DNA of 64,000 nt, taken from Methanospirillum hungatei JF-1. GTDB lineage: Archaea > Halobacteriota > Methanomicrobia > Methanomicrobiales > Methanospirillaceae. Shown here piece by piece: positions 8,388 to 17,745 of this stretch. Each line of letters opens with the position of its first letter. Position 1 is the stretch's first letter. The translations under genes and the position numbers were made by a program. Below the pieces are notes generated by a model. It saw nothing but the letters and a program-made list of their open reading frames with translations, ran no database searches and was not told where the DNA came from. The stretch covers positions 3,446,936 through 3,510,935 of the forward strand of contig NC_007796.1 in NCBI RefSeq assembly GCF_000013445.1, given 5' to 3'.

Positions 8388-8753
8388 ATGAAACGGGTAA
8401 AAATTATCTCCAAAGGTTACGTTCAGGGTGTAGGATATCGGGAGCATGTCCGAAATGCTACCTTCAGGAAGAACATATCAGGTTATGTTCAATATCTTGA
8501 GTCAGACGACGTTGAAATAATCGCAGAGGGACAAGAGAGTGATCTTAGAAACTTTATTAAGGAGATCAATGTGAGTGAATACCCGATTGATGTCCAAGAT
8601 ATGAACGTCACCTGGCAGGAACCAACAGGAGATTTAAAAAAGTTCGAAATAATCCGTGGTGATAAAGACCAGGAGTTATTTGAATTAATAGATGTGGCTG
8701 TAACACGCCTCTGCCGAGTATTTGAAAATACATCAATGAACCAGGAAAAGTAG
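8388..8753 (+). CDS. Acylphosphatase-like protein with C-terminal extension
   Basis: The 121-residue protein begins with an acylphosphatase fold (about 1-90). It has the phosphate loop VQGVGYR with the catalytic Arg at R18. The second catalytic residue, an Asn in the G-x-V-x-N motif, is replaced: the sequence reads GYVQY with Tyr at 36. The protein is therefore probably a binding protein, or inactive as a phosphatase. After the fold comes FEIIRGD and a short helical tail that recurs in the paralogue at 10709. A strong ribosome site precedes it. It converges on a AAA-ATPase/nuclease gene 55 bp downstream, an arrangement repeated once more in the next 2.5 kb. Confidence 0.8.
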   Translation: MKRVKIISKGYVQGVGYREHVRNATFRKNISGYVQYLESDDVEIIAEGQESDLRNFIKEINVSEYPIDVQDMNVTWQEPTGDLKKFEIIRGDKDQELFELIDVAVTRLCRVFENTSMNQEK

Positions 8754-8808
8754 GATCAGATGTTTAGAAAACGGGATGAGACGATCCCTTTCCTGATAGT
8801 TTCCATAA

Positions 8809-10503
8809 TCACTCCACCTCATGTATCCGGACACATCGATCCCCGGTAAACACCAATACCCATTTCTTCAGGTTCTTAAGCCCCGCAAGTTCAGGGGGTG
8901 CTGAATACTTTTTGAGCTGCATGATTCCATCATTCAAAACCTCCTGAACCCTCTCCTCACATGCATCTTTCATTTTCAGGTACTTGAGCTCGAAAAAGGC
9001 ATTGTAATCAGGATTCCAGGGCTCCCGTGCCAACAGAGCAATGTCGATATATCCATCCGGCACCTCATATTCTGACTTGACCAGGTAGAGGTTACTCATT
9101 TGAGCGAAGGTAAAAATAATGATCTTGATATATTTCTCATCAAATCCGATATAATCCCGGTTTGAAAATGAATGAAGCAGTTCTTCTACGAGGACAACCA
9201 GTTTGTCACACCTTCCCTCCCATGCGATCTCTTCGATTGCATGCAATATTGACCCGGTATCCGGGTGGTACTCTGCTTTTCGTGAGATGACATCCAGGAA
9301 AAAATCTGAATATATCCCCCGGATAACAAAATTCGGGATCTGAAGACTTACCCTCCCCGGCATATTATCCCTGATTGTCAGAAACCCTAGGTAGAAAAGG
9401 AGGGATTTAAAGTCATCCGGAGTAAACCTTCTCTCCATGGAGAACTGATCGGTCAGCCGTGCAGTAACACACCCGGCATCAAGAATCTCCTGCAATACAG
9501 CAATATTTTGTTCAGGGGATTTCAGTCTCATAAGCCGGTCTATCTTACCATAATCACTGGCAATATTCATATCCAGTAGTTTTTCCGGGGGTTTGTGCCG
9601 TGCAAGATAACTTTTGATATAATAGAGGATCATATCACTGTTAAAAAGCCGGACATCTGCATCTTCCGAGAACAGGTACCCATTATAATACTCACGCAGC
9701 GTTCTGACCAGGTCAGGAGTATACATATCAGCAGGTAAGATCTGTCCGATGAGGCTCCTGATTTCCTGTTCAGTAAACCCCATCATCTCATGGAAGACCG
9801 GATTTCTGGTAAGGTCATCTGCAATATTAAACCCGGATGTAAGACTATCAAGGGTTACCGGAGAAACCCCGGTTGCAAAAATTCTTCCTACAAATTCTTG
9901 TGTCCCGATCTTAAGAGCTTCATACCATTTCCTTATAAAGCCCTGCCTGCTTAAGGTATCCTGAAAGAGATCCAGATCAAAACTGAGAAGTTCATTTGCA
10001 AAATGATCATACTCATCAATGAGGACAAAAACCCGCCCCCTCATTTCTGAAGGTAATCGTGAAAAAAAATCGGCAAGCATATCTGCCGGATAACCGGAGA
10101 AGTCCGGTATGAAATCAAGATGATACAGTTCAATAAATCGAACCAGAGACTGCTTTGTCCTGGCAGAGATACTGGCAAAGAGGGAATCCTCAGAGCTGGT
10201 CGTTAACGCAGAAAAGTTAAAACTTAAGATATAGTAGGAGTTATGTTTCGATGTTGGGTTTTTTCCGATATCGGTCCCTGAGAAGAGCGAAGAAAAACTA
10301 TCGCATTGATTGATATCATAGTAGTTTTCTAACAAAGAGACAAAGAGGCTTTTTCCAAACCGTCTGGGGCGAAGGAAAAATACATATGGAGCAGGATTCT
10401 CCTCAAGAAGACGGATAAAAGGAGTTTTATCTACATATACATATCCCTCTTCTATGATAGTCCTGAAATTACTGATACCATAGGGGATCCTTTTTTGCAC
10501 CAT
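8809..10503 (-). CDS. AAA-ATPase-like/PD-(D/E)XK nuclease fusion protein
   Basis: The 564-residue protein belongs to the AAA-ATPase-like plus PDDEXK_9 family. Its N-terminus has IPYGISNFRTI and YVYVDKT, then a Walker A-like RPRRFGKSL (K51-S52) and Walker B VFVLIDEYD (about 158-166). The C-terminal nuclease fold shows GYIDIAL with a metal-binding Asp and FFELKYLK as the E-x-K, about residues 486-513. The family is abundant and mobile in methanogens and Bacteroidetes, and its function is not settled; defence, DNA repair and selfish roles have all been proposed. It is 55 bp from the convergent acylphosphatase-like gene. It is related to the protein at 11389, but they are clearly divergent copies. 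Confidence 0.88.
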   Translation of the reverse strand: MVQKRIPYGISNFRTIIEEGYVYVDKTPFIRLLEENPAPYVFFLRPRRFGKSLFVSLLENYYDINQCDSFSSLFSGTDIGKNPTSKHNSYYILSFNFSALTTSSEDSLFASISARTKQSLVRFIELYHLDFIPDFSGYPADMLADFFSRLPSEMRGRVFVLIDEYDHFANELLSFDLDLFQDTLSRQGFIRKWYEALKIGTQEFVGRIFATGVSPVTLDSLTSGFNIADDLTRNPVFHEMMGFTEQEIRSLIGQILPADMYTPDLVRTLREYYNGYLFSEDADVRLFNSDMILYYIKSYLARHKPPEKLLDMNIASDYGKIDRLMRLKSPEQNIAVLQEILDAGCVTARLTDQFSMERRFTPDDFKSLLFYLGFLTIRDNMPGRVSLQIPNFVIRGIYSDFFLDVISRKAEYHPDTGSILHAIEEIAWEGRCDKLVVLVEELLHSFSNRDYIGFDEKYIKIIIFTFAQMSNLYLVKSEYEVPDGYIDIALLAREPWNPDYNAFFELKYLKMKDACEERVQEVLNDGIMQLKKYSAPPELAGLKNLKKWVLVFTGDRCVRIHEVE

Positions 10504-10708
10504 TGGATACAGAGGGTATGATCATATAACAGTATAGGTTCACCGCTCGTGTCAGGAATGCTGAACTATAATTCCGACTATTTTCTTTTGGGCAATCTCA
10601 CTTTTTAATAATCGGTTTGTCGGGAAAGAAAGACCAAATGATTCAAGAATATCCAATAACCTCTCATCTACCATGTATTTATGCAAAGATACTCTATAAT
10701 TATGCAAG

Positions 10709-11362
10709 ATGGATCTCATTCGCTCCAGATATATCATTCATGGAGATGTCCAGCGTGTCGGATATCGTGATGTTGTTCAGAAACTGGCTATAAAAAATGG
10801 TATTAAAGGAGAAGTAAGGAATCTCGAAGATCTTGACGTTCAGATCATTGCAGAAGGAACAAAAGAAGCAATATCCCACTTTTCGAATATAATATATATA
10901 CAGGATTTTCCAATCAACGTCGAATCGATTGAAACACGGGAAGAACCATACACCGGGGAGTTTCGAACGTTCAAGATAATCAGGGGTGACACGGGTGAAG
11001 AGATGGCTGAACGGATGGATACCGCAATCCAACACCTTAATCTTATTGGTAAATACAGTAAGACCGCAGCTGATAATTCAACAACATTGATAGAGATGAT
11101 GCATACCTCTCTGGATAAACAGGATCGGATGCTTGAAAAACAGGACCAGATGTTGCAAAAACAAGACCAGATGCTTGAAAAACAAGACCAAATGATTGGG
11201 AAACAGGATGACATGATCTCTGTCCAGCATGAAACCGTCGATGAGATCAAAGGCCTTCGAAAAGACTCCAAATCGTATCTTGAGAAAGAATTTTCAGAGA
11301 TCCACAAAAGGCTTCATTCTATAGAAAACGCCCTTAATGACGCCGGAATAAAAATCCATTGA
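10709..11362 (+). CDS. Acylphosphatase-domain protein with heptad coiled coil
   Basis: The 217-residue protein starts with an acylphosphatase fold. It reads VQRVGYR (Arg at R20; the usual Gly of VQGV is Arg) and GEVRN with the catalytic Asn at N38, so both catalytic residues are present. FKIIRGD and a helical segment follow, as in the 8388 gene. The second half has five or so copies of a seven-residue unit, (M/L)EKQDQM (about residues 128-165), a textbook heptad that should form a coiled coil, then a charged helix to the C-terminus. A phosphatase domain on an oligomerising stalk is an unusual architecture. It converges on the second AAA/nuclease gene 26 bp downstream. Confidence 0.82.
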   Translation: MDLIRSRYIIHGDVQRVGYRDVVQKLAIKNGIKGEVRNLEDLDVQIIAEGTKEAISHFSNIIYIQDFPINVESIETREEPYTGEFRTFKIIRGDTGEEMAERMDTAIQHLNLIGKYSKTAADNSTTLIEMMHTSLDKQDRMLEKQDQMLQKQDQMLEKQDQMIGKQDDMISVQHETVDEIKGLRKDSKSYLEKEFSEIHKRLHSIENALNDAGIKIH

Positions 11363-11388
11363 GCTCTAGAAATCATCTCCCAAAAACC

Positions 11389-12942
11389 TCACCGCCCCGT
11401 CTCCCATGAAACAATATTTCTCGTTTCAGGATCAAAAACCACCCCGACTTCAACAACCGGCCGCCCATCAGCCCGGTACTTTTCTGCATACCTTTTCTCC
11501 TGAATCTGTGCAAGAGGACTCTTTCCCTTGTTTCCATCAGATGACTGAACCTTAAATTCAAAAACCCAGATGGAATTCTTTGTTATGACGGTAAGATCAA
11601 TTCTGCCACGGTTTGTTGTGTCCTCTGCAATAACCTGGTACCCGAGACTTGCAAAGTAGGCATATACAACACTTGCATAGTACCCCTCAAAACCGGATAA
11701 CTGGTTTTTTCGATACCACTCATGAGGTATGGAGGCAAAGAATGAGTAAAATACTTCCCGAAGGTTATCCGCATCACCAGTGCTCATGACACGATCCAGA
11801 TTTCTCTGTATAATACTGGTCCCGGAGTTTTTCGTAAGCACCTCCAGCATGAGAGAGGAGAAGGCACTTTTCACTTCCAGGTTTGGAAATCCTAAGCGAT
11901 AGAATGCCTTTTCTCCAATATGGGTAACATCTTTTATCGTCAGGTACCCTGCCTGAAAAAGCAGTGTTTCAGGTTTTATGTCATCTATCTGGAATGAACC
12001 AAGGAGCTCTTCTCCGGTAATCAGCGTGTCAAGATCAGGAAGGGAACGGGGGGTTTCAGCAAGTATTTTTACAAGAAATCCCGGGGTTCCCGTTTCAAAC
12101 CAATATGGACGAATTGTTCCCTCGTCCAGGAAGAGAAGAATATCAAACGGATTGTATACCGACTCACCCGCCCATGAATAGCCATTATACCAGCTGGCAA
12201 CAAGATCCGAATCATACGCTGCCATCAGGGAACCAAACATCTCCCGGACATCAGACTCAGTATACCCACAGATGGATGAGTACCGCCGGTCAAGGGTGAT
12301 ATCTTTCAGATTATTCAGACCTGAAAAGATACCTGTCTTACTGAACTTTGAGACTCCGGTCAGAAAAACAAACCGAAGGTGTACATCCAGCGGTTTTATA
12401 GCACCATAAAAATCCCGGAGCAGGTCCCGGAGCTCAAGAGAAAGATCAGGTTTTTCCAGATTATCCAGGATCGGCTTGTCATACTCATCAACAAGGATGA
12501 CCACGTGTTTTCCAGTCACTTCGGCAATCCGGGGAACAAGATATACCAGTCGTTCTCCAGGCGATCCCTCTGTTCTTTTTACGTTGAACTCTTCTTCCCA
12601 CAGATCAATAATCCGGTGTAATCTGCCGGTCAGGTCATCTGCAGATCTGATCGTGCCCCCGGAGAAATCAATCCGCAGAACTGGTGAGGCCCTTGTAAAG
12701 TCCCATATCGAATCCGGCTTTGTCAGTGCAAGACCCTCAAACAGGTAAGCCTTCCCTGAAAAGGCACAATCAAGCGTATCGACAAACAGGCTTTTTCCAA
12801 ACCGGCGTGGCCTTGAAAGAAAGTAATATGACCCCCTCTGAACCAGATCAAGGATGAACGGGGTTTTATCCACATATACATACCCCTCACGACGGATTTT
12901 TTCAAAGGACTGGATACCGATAGGGAGGAGAGTTCTGGCCAT
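11389..12942 (-). CDS. AAA-ATPase-like/PD-(D/E)XK nuclease fusion protein, second copy
   Basis: The 517-residue protein has the same plan as the gene at 8809. The N-terminal IGIQSFEKI and YVYVDKTPFI are followed by Walker A-like SRPRRFGKSL (K50-S51), Walker B HVVILVDEYDKP (about 146-157), and a C-terminal nuclease core with GRIDLTV (Asp) and WVFEFKVQ (E-x-K) near residues 447-468. All expected metal-binding residues are present, so it should be an active ATPase-nuclease. Nothing marks a signal peptide or membrane segment. It is convergent with the acylphosphatase-coiled-coil gene, mirroring the pair upstream. Confidence 0.88.
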   Translation of the reverse strand: MARTLLPIGIQSFEKIRREGYVYVDKTPFILDLVQRGSYYFLSRPRRFGKSLFVDTLDCAFSGKAYLFEGLALTKPDSIWDFTRASPVLRIDFSGGTIRSADDLTGRLHRIIDLWEEEFNVKRTEGSPGERLVYLVPRIAEVTGKHVVILVDEYDKPILDNLEKPDLSLELRDLLRDFYGAIKPLDVHLRFVFLTGVSKFSKTGIFSGLNNLKDITLDRRYSSICGYTESDVREMFGSLMAAYDSDLVASWYNGYSWAGESVYNPFDILLFLDEGTIRPYWFETGTPGFLVKILAETPRSLPDLDTLITGEELLGSFQIDDIKPETLLFQAGYLTIKDVTHIGEKAFYRLGFPNLEVKSAFSSLMLEVLTKNSGTSIIQRNLDRVMSTGDADNLREVFYSFFASIPHEWYRKNQLSGFEGYYASVVYAYFASLGYQVIAEDTTNRGRIDLTVITKNSIWVFEFKVQSSDGNKGKSPLAQIQEKRYAEKYRADGRPVVEVGVVFDPETRNIVSWETGR

Positions 12943-12990
12943 GTATGTATAAGGATAGGATGTATAGTGCTTTCACCTTTCCTTTTGCCA

Positions 12991-13000
12991 GATTTATAAC
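12991..13000 (+). promoter_or_regulatory. TATA-like box upstream of the receiver-PAS gene
   Basis: GATTTATAAC lies about 40 bp before the ATG at 13040 in an A/T-rich stretch. This is the expected distance for an archaeal TATA box with a short leader. It was assigned by position and composition only. Confidence 0.4.
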
Positions 13001-13039
13001 AATAAATTTAATAGGAAACAAACATACACTAACCCATTC

Positions 13040-14491
13040 ATGCCCGTTTCAGTCCTGTATGTAGATGATGAACTTCCGCATCTGATGCTTGCCCAGGAGT
13101 ATCTTGGTGCCTCTGGAAAAGTCACCTTAACCTGCGTTTCTTCAGGAAAAGAGGCAATAGATGCGTTGCGAACCGGGAAGTTCGATGTTATCGTATCTGA
13201 CTATCTGATGCAGGATATGGACGGGATACAACTCCTCAAGTATGTACGGGCTAACTATGAGAGTACCCCGTTTATCCTCTTTACCGGCAAAGGAAAGGAA
13301 GATATCGTCATTTCTGCCCTGAACAGCGGCGCAGATTACTACATCAGAAAAGGAAGTGATCCGGTTGTTCAGTTCAGTGAACTTGAACAGCGGATCCTGC
13401 AGGCATATGAAGGACATCATGTAAAAGAAGAACTTGCTGCCCGTGAACAACTTTATCACTCCGTCCTGACCGTTCAGACTGAACTCTTTGTTGACATCCT
13501 CCCTGACCTTACCATCATCAGAGCAAATGACTCCTACGGTGCCCTCTATGCCATGCCTGCGACCGATCTCATCGGAAAAAAGTTTTTCCATGACATATCT
13601 GATGAAGACCGGGCAGGACTTGTTGAAACGGTCCGGTCCCTGACACCAGAAAACCCGTCAACCGATCTTGAGACGGTAGTCACCTATCCGGACGGAAAAA
13701 AGAGCGAGATCCTCTGGCATATTGAAGGTGTATTCAGCTCTGACGGAATGGTCGTCAGTGCCAAGGCAACCGGGCGGGACACCAGCCAGGCAGAGATGGC
13801 ACGTGAGGTCCTGCAGCAGTCTGAACAGAAATACCAGCAGACCATGACCGATGTCCCCCAGCATATCGGTGACTTTGATGAGAATGTTCCATTGAACTTT
13901 ATCATCGAAAACACACATCCCCTGGGTAACTGGCTGCTTCCAGAACTGGTCAGGGAGATGAAAGCCCAAAAAGCCTATGGTATCGCAGCGACAGCAGGGG
14001 CGGAAGGTTTTCGGGCATTTCTCATCTTTATGAAGGGGGAACCGGAAGGGGGCATATATATTGACCGGTCCGGGGTTCTGTATGGTGACCGGAGTGTCCT
14101 GTTCCTGAAAAACAGCCAGAACTTCACCTTCTATCCGACTGAACCTGAGATCGCGAACAGGTTTGTAACCGGCTGCCGCATCTATGATAAAAGTCATCTC
14201 CGGGTCCCGGCATCAAACCCCATCCCCGAGATCTCCTCAGTCAGAAAAGGGATTGGAAATATCATCATCAACCTGGTAAGAGGCGGAATGCCTGTAGCCG
14301 GTCTGCGGGTTACAATCAAGAGCGGAGGCAAGATTGTCGGCAATGATGTCACCTCTCAGCAGGGCCAGACTACATTCCAGTTACTCTACGGCCAGTATAC
14401 CGGGGTAATCCACAACGAAACTGGTATTCTCCGGTCCTTCTCTTTTACGGTTGATAAACCTGAACTCATCCACACAGTCGATCTCTCCTGA
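13040..14491 (+). CDS. Response regulator-PAS protein with unusual C-terminus
   Basis: The 483-residue protein has a receiver domain (1-120) with the acidic pocket YVDDE, the phospho-acceptor D54 (VSDYLMQDMDG) and the conserved Lys in FTGKGKED. A PAS domain follows (about 135-255). There is no kinase or DNA-binding domain. Instead residues 290-385 (from LPELVREMKA to about VTGCRIYDKS) form a domain I do not recognise, and the last 90 residues (GMPVAGLRVTIKSGGK) resemble a carboxypeptidase-regulatory-like beta domain that is usually extracellular. The protein may act as a soluble signalling output. A sensor kinase gene lies 190 bp downstream on the same strand and could be its partner. Confidence 0.75.
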   Translation: MPVSVLYVDDELPHLMLAQEYLGASGKVTLTCVSSGKEAIDALRTGKFDVIVSDYLMQDMDGIQLLKYVRANYESTPFILFTGKGKEDIVISALNSGADYYIRKGSDPVVQFSELEQRILQAYEGHHVKEELAAREQLYHSVLTVQTELFVDILPDLTIIRANDSYGALYAMPATDLIGKKFFHDISDEDRAGLVETVRSLTPENPSTDLETVVTYPDGKKSEILWHIEGVFSSDGMVVSAKATGRDTSQAEMAREVLQQSEQKYQQTMTDVPQHIGDFDENVPLNFIIENTHPLGNWLLPELVREMKAQKAYGIAATAGAEGFRAFLIFMKGEPEGGIYIDRSGVLYGDRSVLFLKNSQNFTFYPTEPEIANRFVTGCRIYDKSHLRVPASNPIPEISSVRKGIGNIIINLVRGGMPVAGLRVTIKSGGKIVGNDVTSQQGQTTFQLLYGQYTGVIHNETGILRSFSFTVDKPELIHTVDLS

Positions 14492-14681
14492 ACCAATACT
14501 GAGCTCAGAACTTTTTTCCCTTACCGGGTGGGATTATCCTATGAGATAGTCTGGTTTTAAAAAACCGGCATCGTGAGATATGAACTGAACGATCACAAGG
14601 TATCAGGTCAGTTCCCGGGACAATTCCACTCACCCATATCTGCACCTTACGAAGTCACGTGGGATTCTCAGGGAGGTTATC

Positions 14682-16718
14682 ATGCGGCTCTACCCAAAGA
14701 TGATTCTAATCATTGCATGCACGTTCTTTGCAGTCATGTTCGTGCTTCTGTTCTCGTTTGAGTTGACCATCATGGACTCATTCTCCTCCCTTGAGGAGAA
14801 GTACGTGGAACGGGATCTGATACGGGCTGAACATGCCATTGATGAAGAAATAAAAAGGCTGCAGCAGATTGCAACAGACTGGGGAGAATGGGATACCACC
14901 TATGACTTTGCCCAGAGCCGTGATCCGAAATATATCTCATCGAACCTTGCTTTATCAACATTTGAGGCATTACAGATAACCTCCTTAATTATTCAGGACC
15001 TGAACGGATCGGTTATTGTCGGGAGAGGAGTAGGAGAAAGGAAGGATCATCTGACCGGTGTTCCCACCGAGCTTGTGAAGGCGGTTATGCAGATCAGCAG
15101 CACTCCGCAGGAGAAGCACTCAGGTATTCTTGAATGGAATAATTCAGCATGGGTATTTGCTCAGAACCCCATACTTACCACGCATCAGGGAGGGCCATCC
15201 AGGGGGACCATCACAGTATTAAACCCTCTTGACCAGGACAAACTCTCTGATATATCTGATCAACTGCTTCAGAATGTGACGGCCAGGATCCTCACCCCCG
15301 AAGAGAGGAGCCAGGGATACCCGGACCTGAGCGGATCTCAGATAACTGGTGACACGATTCTGTCGAACAGGATTCTTTCAGATGTTCATGGTTCTCCGTT
15401 TTTACTCCTCCAGGTACAGAGTGTCCGTGACCTGTATGAGAGCGGGTTGTTGACACGGGACTATCTCTTCTTCTCACTCCTGCTTCTGGTGGTATGTTTC
15501 ATGGGGGTTGCCATCACCCTCATCAACCTGATTGTAATAGCACCCCTTTCAGAACTGAATGCCGAACTTGCACAGATCGGAAAAACCGGACTCTTGTCAG
15601 GTCGTCTTAAAACCGGACGGGACGATGAGATCGGTGACCTGAGCAGATCCATAAATCAGATGCTTGACCAGATTGAGCAGGCGGTAGAGCAGCGACATGC
15701 AACCGAACAGCGCCTCTCACGGCTTATCGCCCTTGCCGAAGAAGGAATCTGTCTTGTCGGGCCGGATTTCCGGATCTGGTTTGCAAATCCAAAACTTGCA
15801 TCCATCTTTGGCAGGACGCCAGGTGAACTGAACGGGATGGAGATCACGGATCTTCTCGAAGGTGAACCCATACCGGTGAATGAACTCCTTAGTAATCAAT
15901 CGGTTCACATCGAACTGCACACCAGAAAGAAGGATGGCTCTGAGCTCTACGTCAGGGTGGTTTCAGCACCCTATCCCCTCGACACCGGACAGGAAGGGCA
16001 CCTGTGTGTGATCAGCGATATAACCACCTTCAAGGACAATGAAAAGGCACTCCTCCTTTCTAATAAGAAACTCAGCCTGCTCGGGAGTATGACCAGGCAT
16101 GATATCGTCAACCAGCTCACCACTATCAGAGGGATGCTGGGTCTGGTCCATCGGAAGACAACCGATGAAGTCATCTTAAACCTGGTAGAAGCTGCAGAGG
16201 AGGCTGCTGACCGGGTCAACAAACATATCGAGTTCTCCAAGGAGTACCAGAAGGCCGGGATGCAGGCACCCATCTGGCAGAACCTTCGGACCTGCTGGAG
16301 TCTTGCCTATGCAATGACAAAGAAAAAGGGCCTTACCTTCACGTATGAAGGGGGAGACTATGAGATATTTGCCGACCAGTTGTTGCAGAAAGTATTCTAC
16401 AACCTCATCGATAACAGCCTCAAGCATGGGAAGAATGTCTTTTATATCACGATTCATACCCGCCTGCAGGATAAGGATCTCATCATCAGTTACGAGGATG
16501 ATGGTGAAGGGATTCCGGAGAATATGAAAGAACGGGTATTTGAACGGGGAGTTGGATCAGGTACTGGATGGGGCCTCTTTTTTGTCCGGGAGGTCCTTTC
16601 GCTGACCGGGATTACCATCACCGAACAGGGAACATTCGGGATCGGGGCACGGTTTCTGATAACAGTTCCGGAGGGAGGATACCGGCCGGTGGAGGTGCTG
16701 CAGGTAGAAGAGGACTGA
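14682..16718 (+). CDS. Membrane sensor histidine kinase (CHASE4-HAMP-PAS-HATPase)
   Basis: The 678-residue protein has an N-terminal membrane segment (about 7-29) and an extracellular CHASE4-type domain (ATDWGEWDTTYDF motif, about 50-250). A second membrane segment (about 262-290), a HAMP linker, a PAS domain (about 340-450) and a kinase core follow. The phospho-acceptor His is in MTRHDIVNQLT, the N box reads NLIDNSLKHG, and the G boxes are DDGEGIP and GTGWGLFF. This is the usual architecture of methanogen hybrid sensing systems. The ligand is unknown. An ATG precedes the first membrane segment and GGGAGG a few bases upstream serves as ribosome site. Its likely target is the receiver protein just upstream, by proximity only. 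Confidence 0.9.
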   Translation: MRLYPKMILIIACTFFAVMFVLLFSFELTIMDSFSSLEEKYVERDLIRAEHAIDEEIKRLQQIATDWGEWDTTYDFAQSRDPKYISSNLALSTFEALQITSLIIQDLNGSVIVGRGVGERKDHLTGVPTELVKAVMQISSTPQEKHSGILEWNNSAWVFAQNPILTTHQGGPSRGTITVLNPLDQDKLSDISDQLLQNVTARILTPEERSQGYPDLSGSQITGDTILSNRILSDVHGSPFLLLQVQSVRDLYESGLLTRDYLFFSLLLLVVCFMGVAITLINLIVIAPLSELNAELAQIGKTGLLSGRLKTGRDDEIGDLSRSINQMLDQIEQAVEQRHATEQRLSRLIALAEEGICLVGPDFRIWFANPKLASIFGRTPGELNGMEITDLLEGEPIPVNELLSNQSVHIELHTRKKDGSELYVRVVSAPYPLDTGQEGHLCVISDITTFKDNEKALLLSNKKLSLLGSMTRHDIVNQLTTIRGMLGLVHRKTTDEVILNLVEAAEEAADRVNKHIEFSKEYQKAGMQAPIWQNLRTCWSLAYAMTKKKGLTFTYEGGDYEIFADQLLQKVFYNLIDNSLKHGKNVFYITIHTRLQDKDLIISYEDDGEGIPENMKERVFERGVGSGTGWGLFFVREVLSLTGITITEQGTFGIGARFLITVPEGGYRPVEVLQVEED

Positions 16719-16746
16719 TCCTCTGTACCTGCCGGGATCTGATCCT

Positions 16747-17745
16747 CTATACCATGAACCGGAAGGTTGCCCAGGCGATGATAAGCATAAGGACAGAGTA
16801 TTTCAGACCGGCAGTCACCCGGCCCTCTCCCATAACTCCTGCCACAAGCCCTGAGAAGAACCCCTGGAACATGCCGGCATGGGAGAATACCCGGATATAG
16901 AGGGCGAGATCAAAACCTCCGAGATTAAACCCGGCCTGACCGGATACCCCGCTTTCTGCTCCGAGATCTGCCATGGTCTTTAAGAACGAAGAGACGAGGA
17001 TCATAACGACGAAGAGGAACACGGCAAAAGAGGCAAGGATGATGATAACATAGATGAACATGTTGTTCTTCCGGTCAGTCTTCATGACCACGTACTCTGC
17101 CGAGTCCTTTCCGGCCGCACGAAGAACCTCAACGATGTCACCACCGGCATCACTGGCCCGCGCAACAAGATCCACACTCCGCTCCACAAGAGGGATGGGG
17201 ATCTCTTTTCCCAGCTGGCGGATGGCATCGATGAATGCAAAGTTCCAGGATATCCGCTGGTCAAGCTGACGGATGTGGGGAGTCAGAGCACCGTACTCTG
17301 CCTGTGAGACCAGGTGAATTGCTCCGGGAAGGGTCATCCCGCTCTCATGCATCCCGGCAAGGTCCCTGAAGAAGTTCGGAAGCGCAACCTCAATACTGGA
17401 TATCCGTCGTCCCTCCAGAAGGTCGGTTATCGCGAGCGGTCCGACGATGATGATAGTGGTAAAGACTGCAATATCATCAATGAAGGAATTGGTAAGTATC
17501 GCCTCAGGACCGCCTTGCTGAATGACCATAGAAAGCCCGATGATAAAGACCAAAAGCCCTGCCGGGACAGATACATAGAGGATATTAATCGGCTTTTCAA
17601 ACAGGGTCCTGAAGGGGTGCTTGACAAACCGGAGTGCACCTTCAGAGTAGTGGTGATAGGTATCTATCTTTTTATAGATCTCATCACTCTTCGGATCTGT
17701 CGAAGGTTCTACTTTCTTCTTCTCAAATAGCCCCATCCTCACCAC
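16747..17745 (-). CDS. Type II/IV secretion membrane protein, TadC/FlaJ-like (second)
   Basis: The 332-residue protein is an archaeal T2SS F-domain protein. It has hydrophobic segments near 55-75, 90-112, 230-252 and 312-330, with the conserved cytoplasmic F-domain between (IRQLGKEIPIPLVERSVDLV). Such proteins form the membrane platform of type IV pili and archaella, on which the hexameric ATPase turns. It overlaps the gene upstream by 7 bp and is the last gene of a three-gene motor operon. Having two separate F-domain proteins in place of one long FlaJ is the TadB/TadC-like arrangement. Confidence 0.85.
   Translation of the reverse strand: MVRMGLFEKKKVEPSTDPKSDEIYKKIDTYHHYSEGALRFVKHPFRTLFEKPINILYVSVPAGLLVFIIGLSMVIQQGGPEAILTNSFIDDIAVFTTIIIVGPLAITDLLEGRRISSIEVALPNFFRDLAGMHESGMTLPGAIHLVSQAEYGALTPHIRQLDQRISWNFAFIDAIRQLGKEIPIPLVERSVDLVARASDAGGDIVEVLRAAGKDSAEYVVMKTDRKNNMFIYVIIILASFAVFLFVVMILVSSFLKTMADLGAESGVSGQAGFNLGGFDLALYIRVFSHAGMFQGFFSGLVAGVMGEGRVTAGLKYSVLMLIIAWATFRFMV

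Noticed and set aside
10552-10737. 61-residue minus-strand reading frame upstream of the acylphosphatase-coiled-coil gene
   Set aside because: It overlaps the start of the plus-strand gene, has no ribosome site and no recognised motif. The text is plausible as protein, but nothing else supports it.
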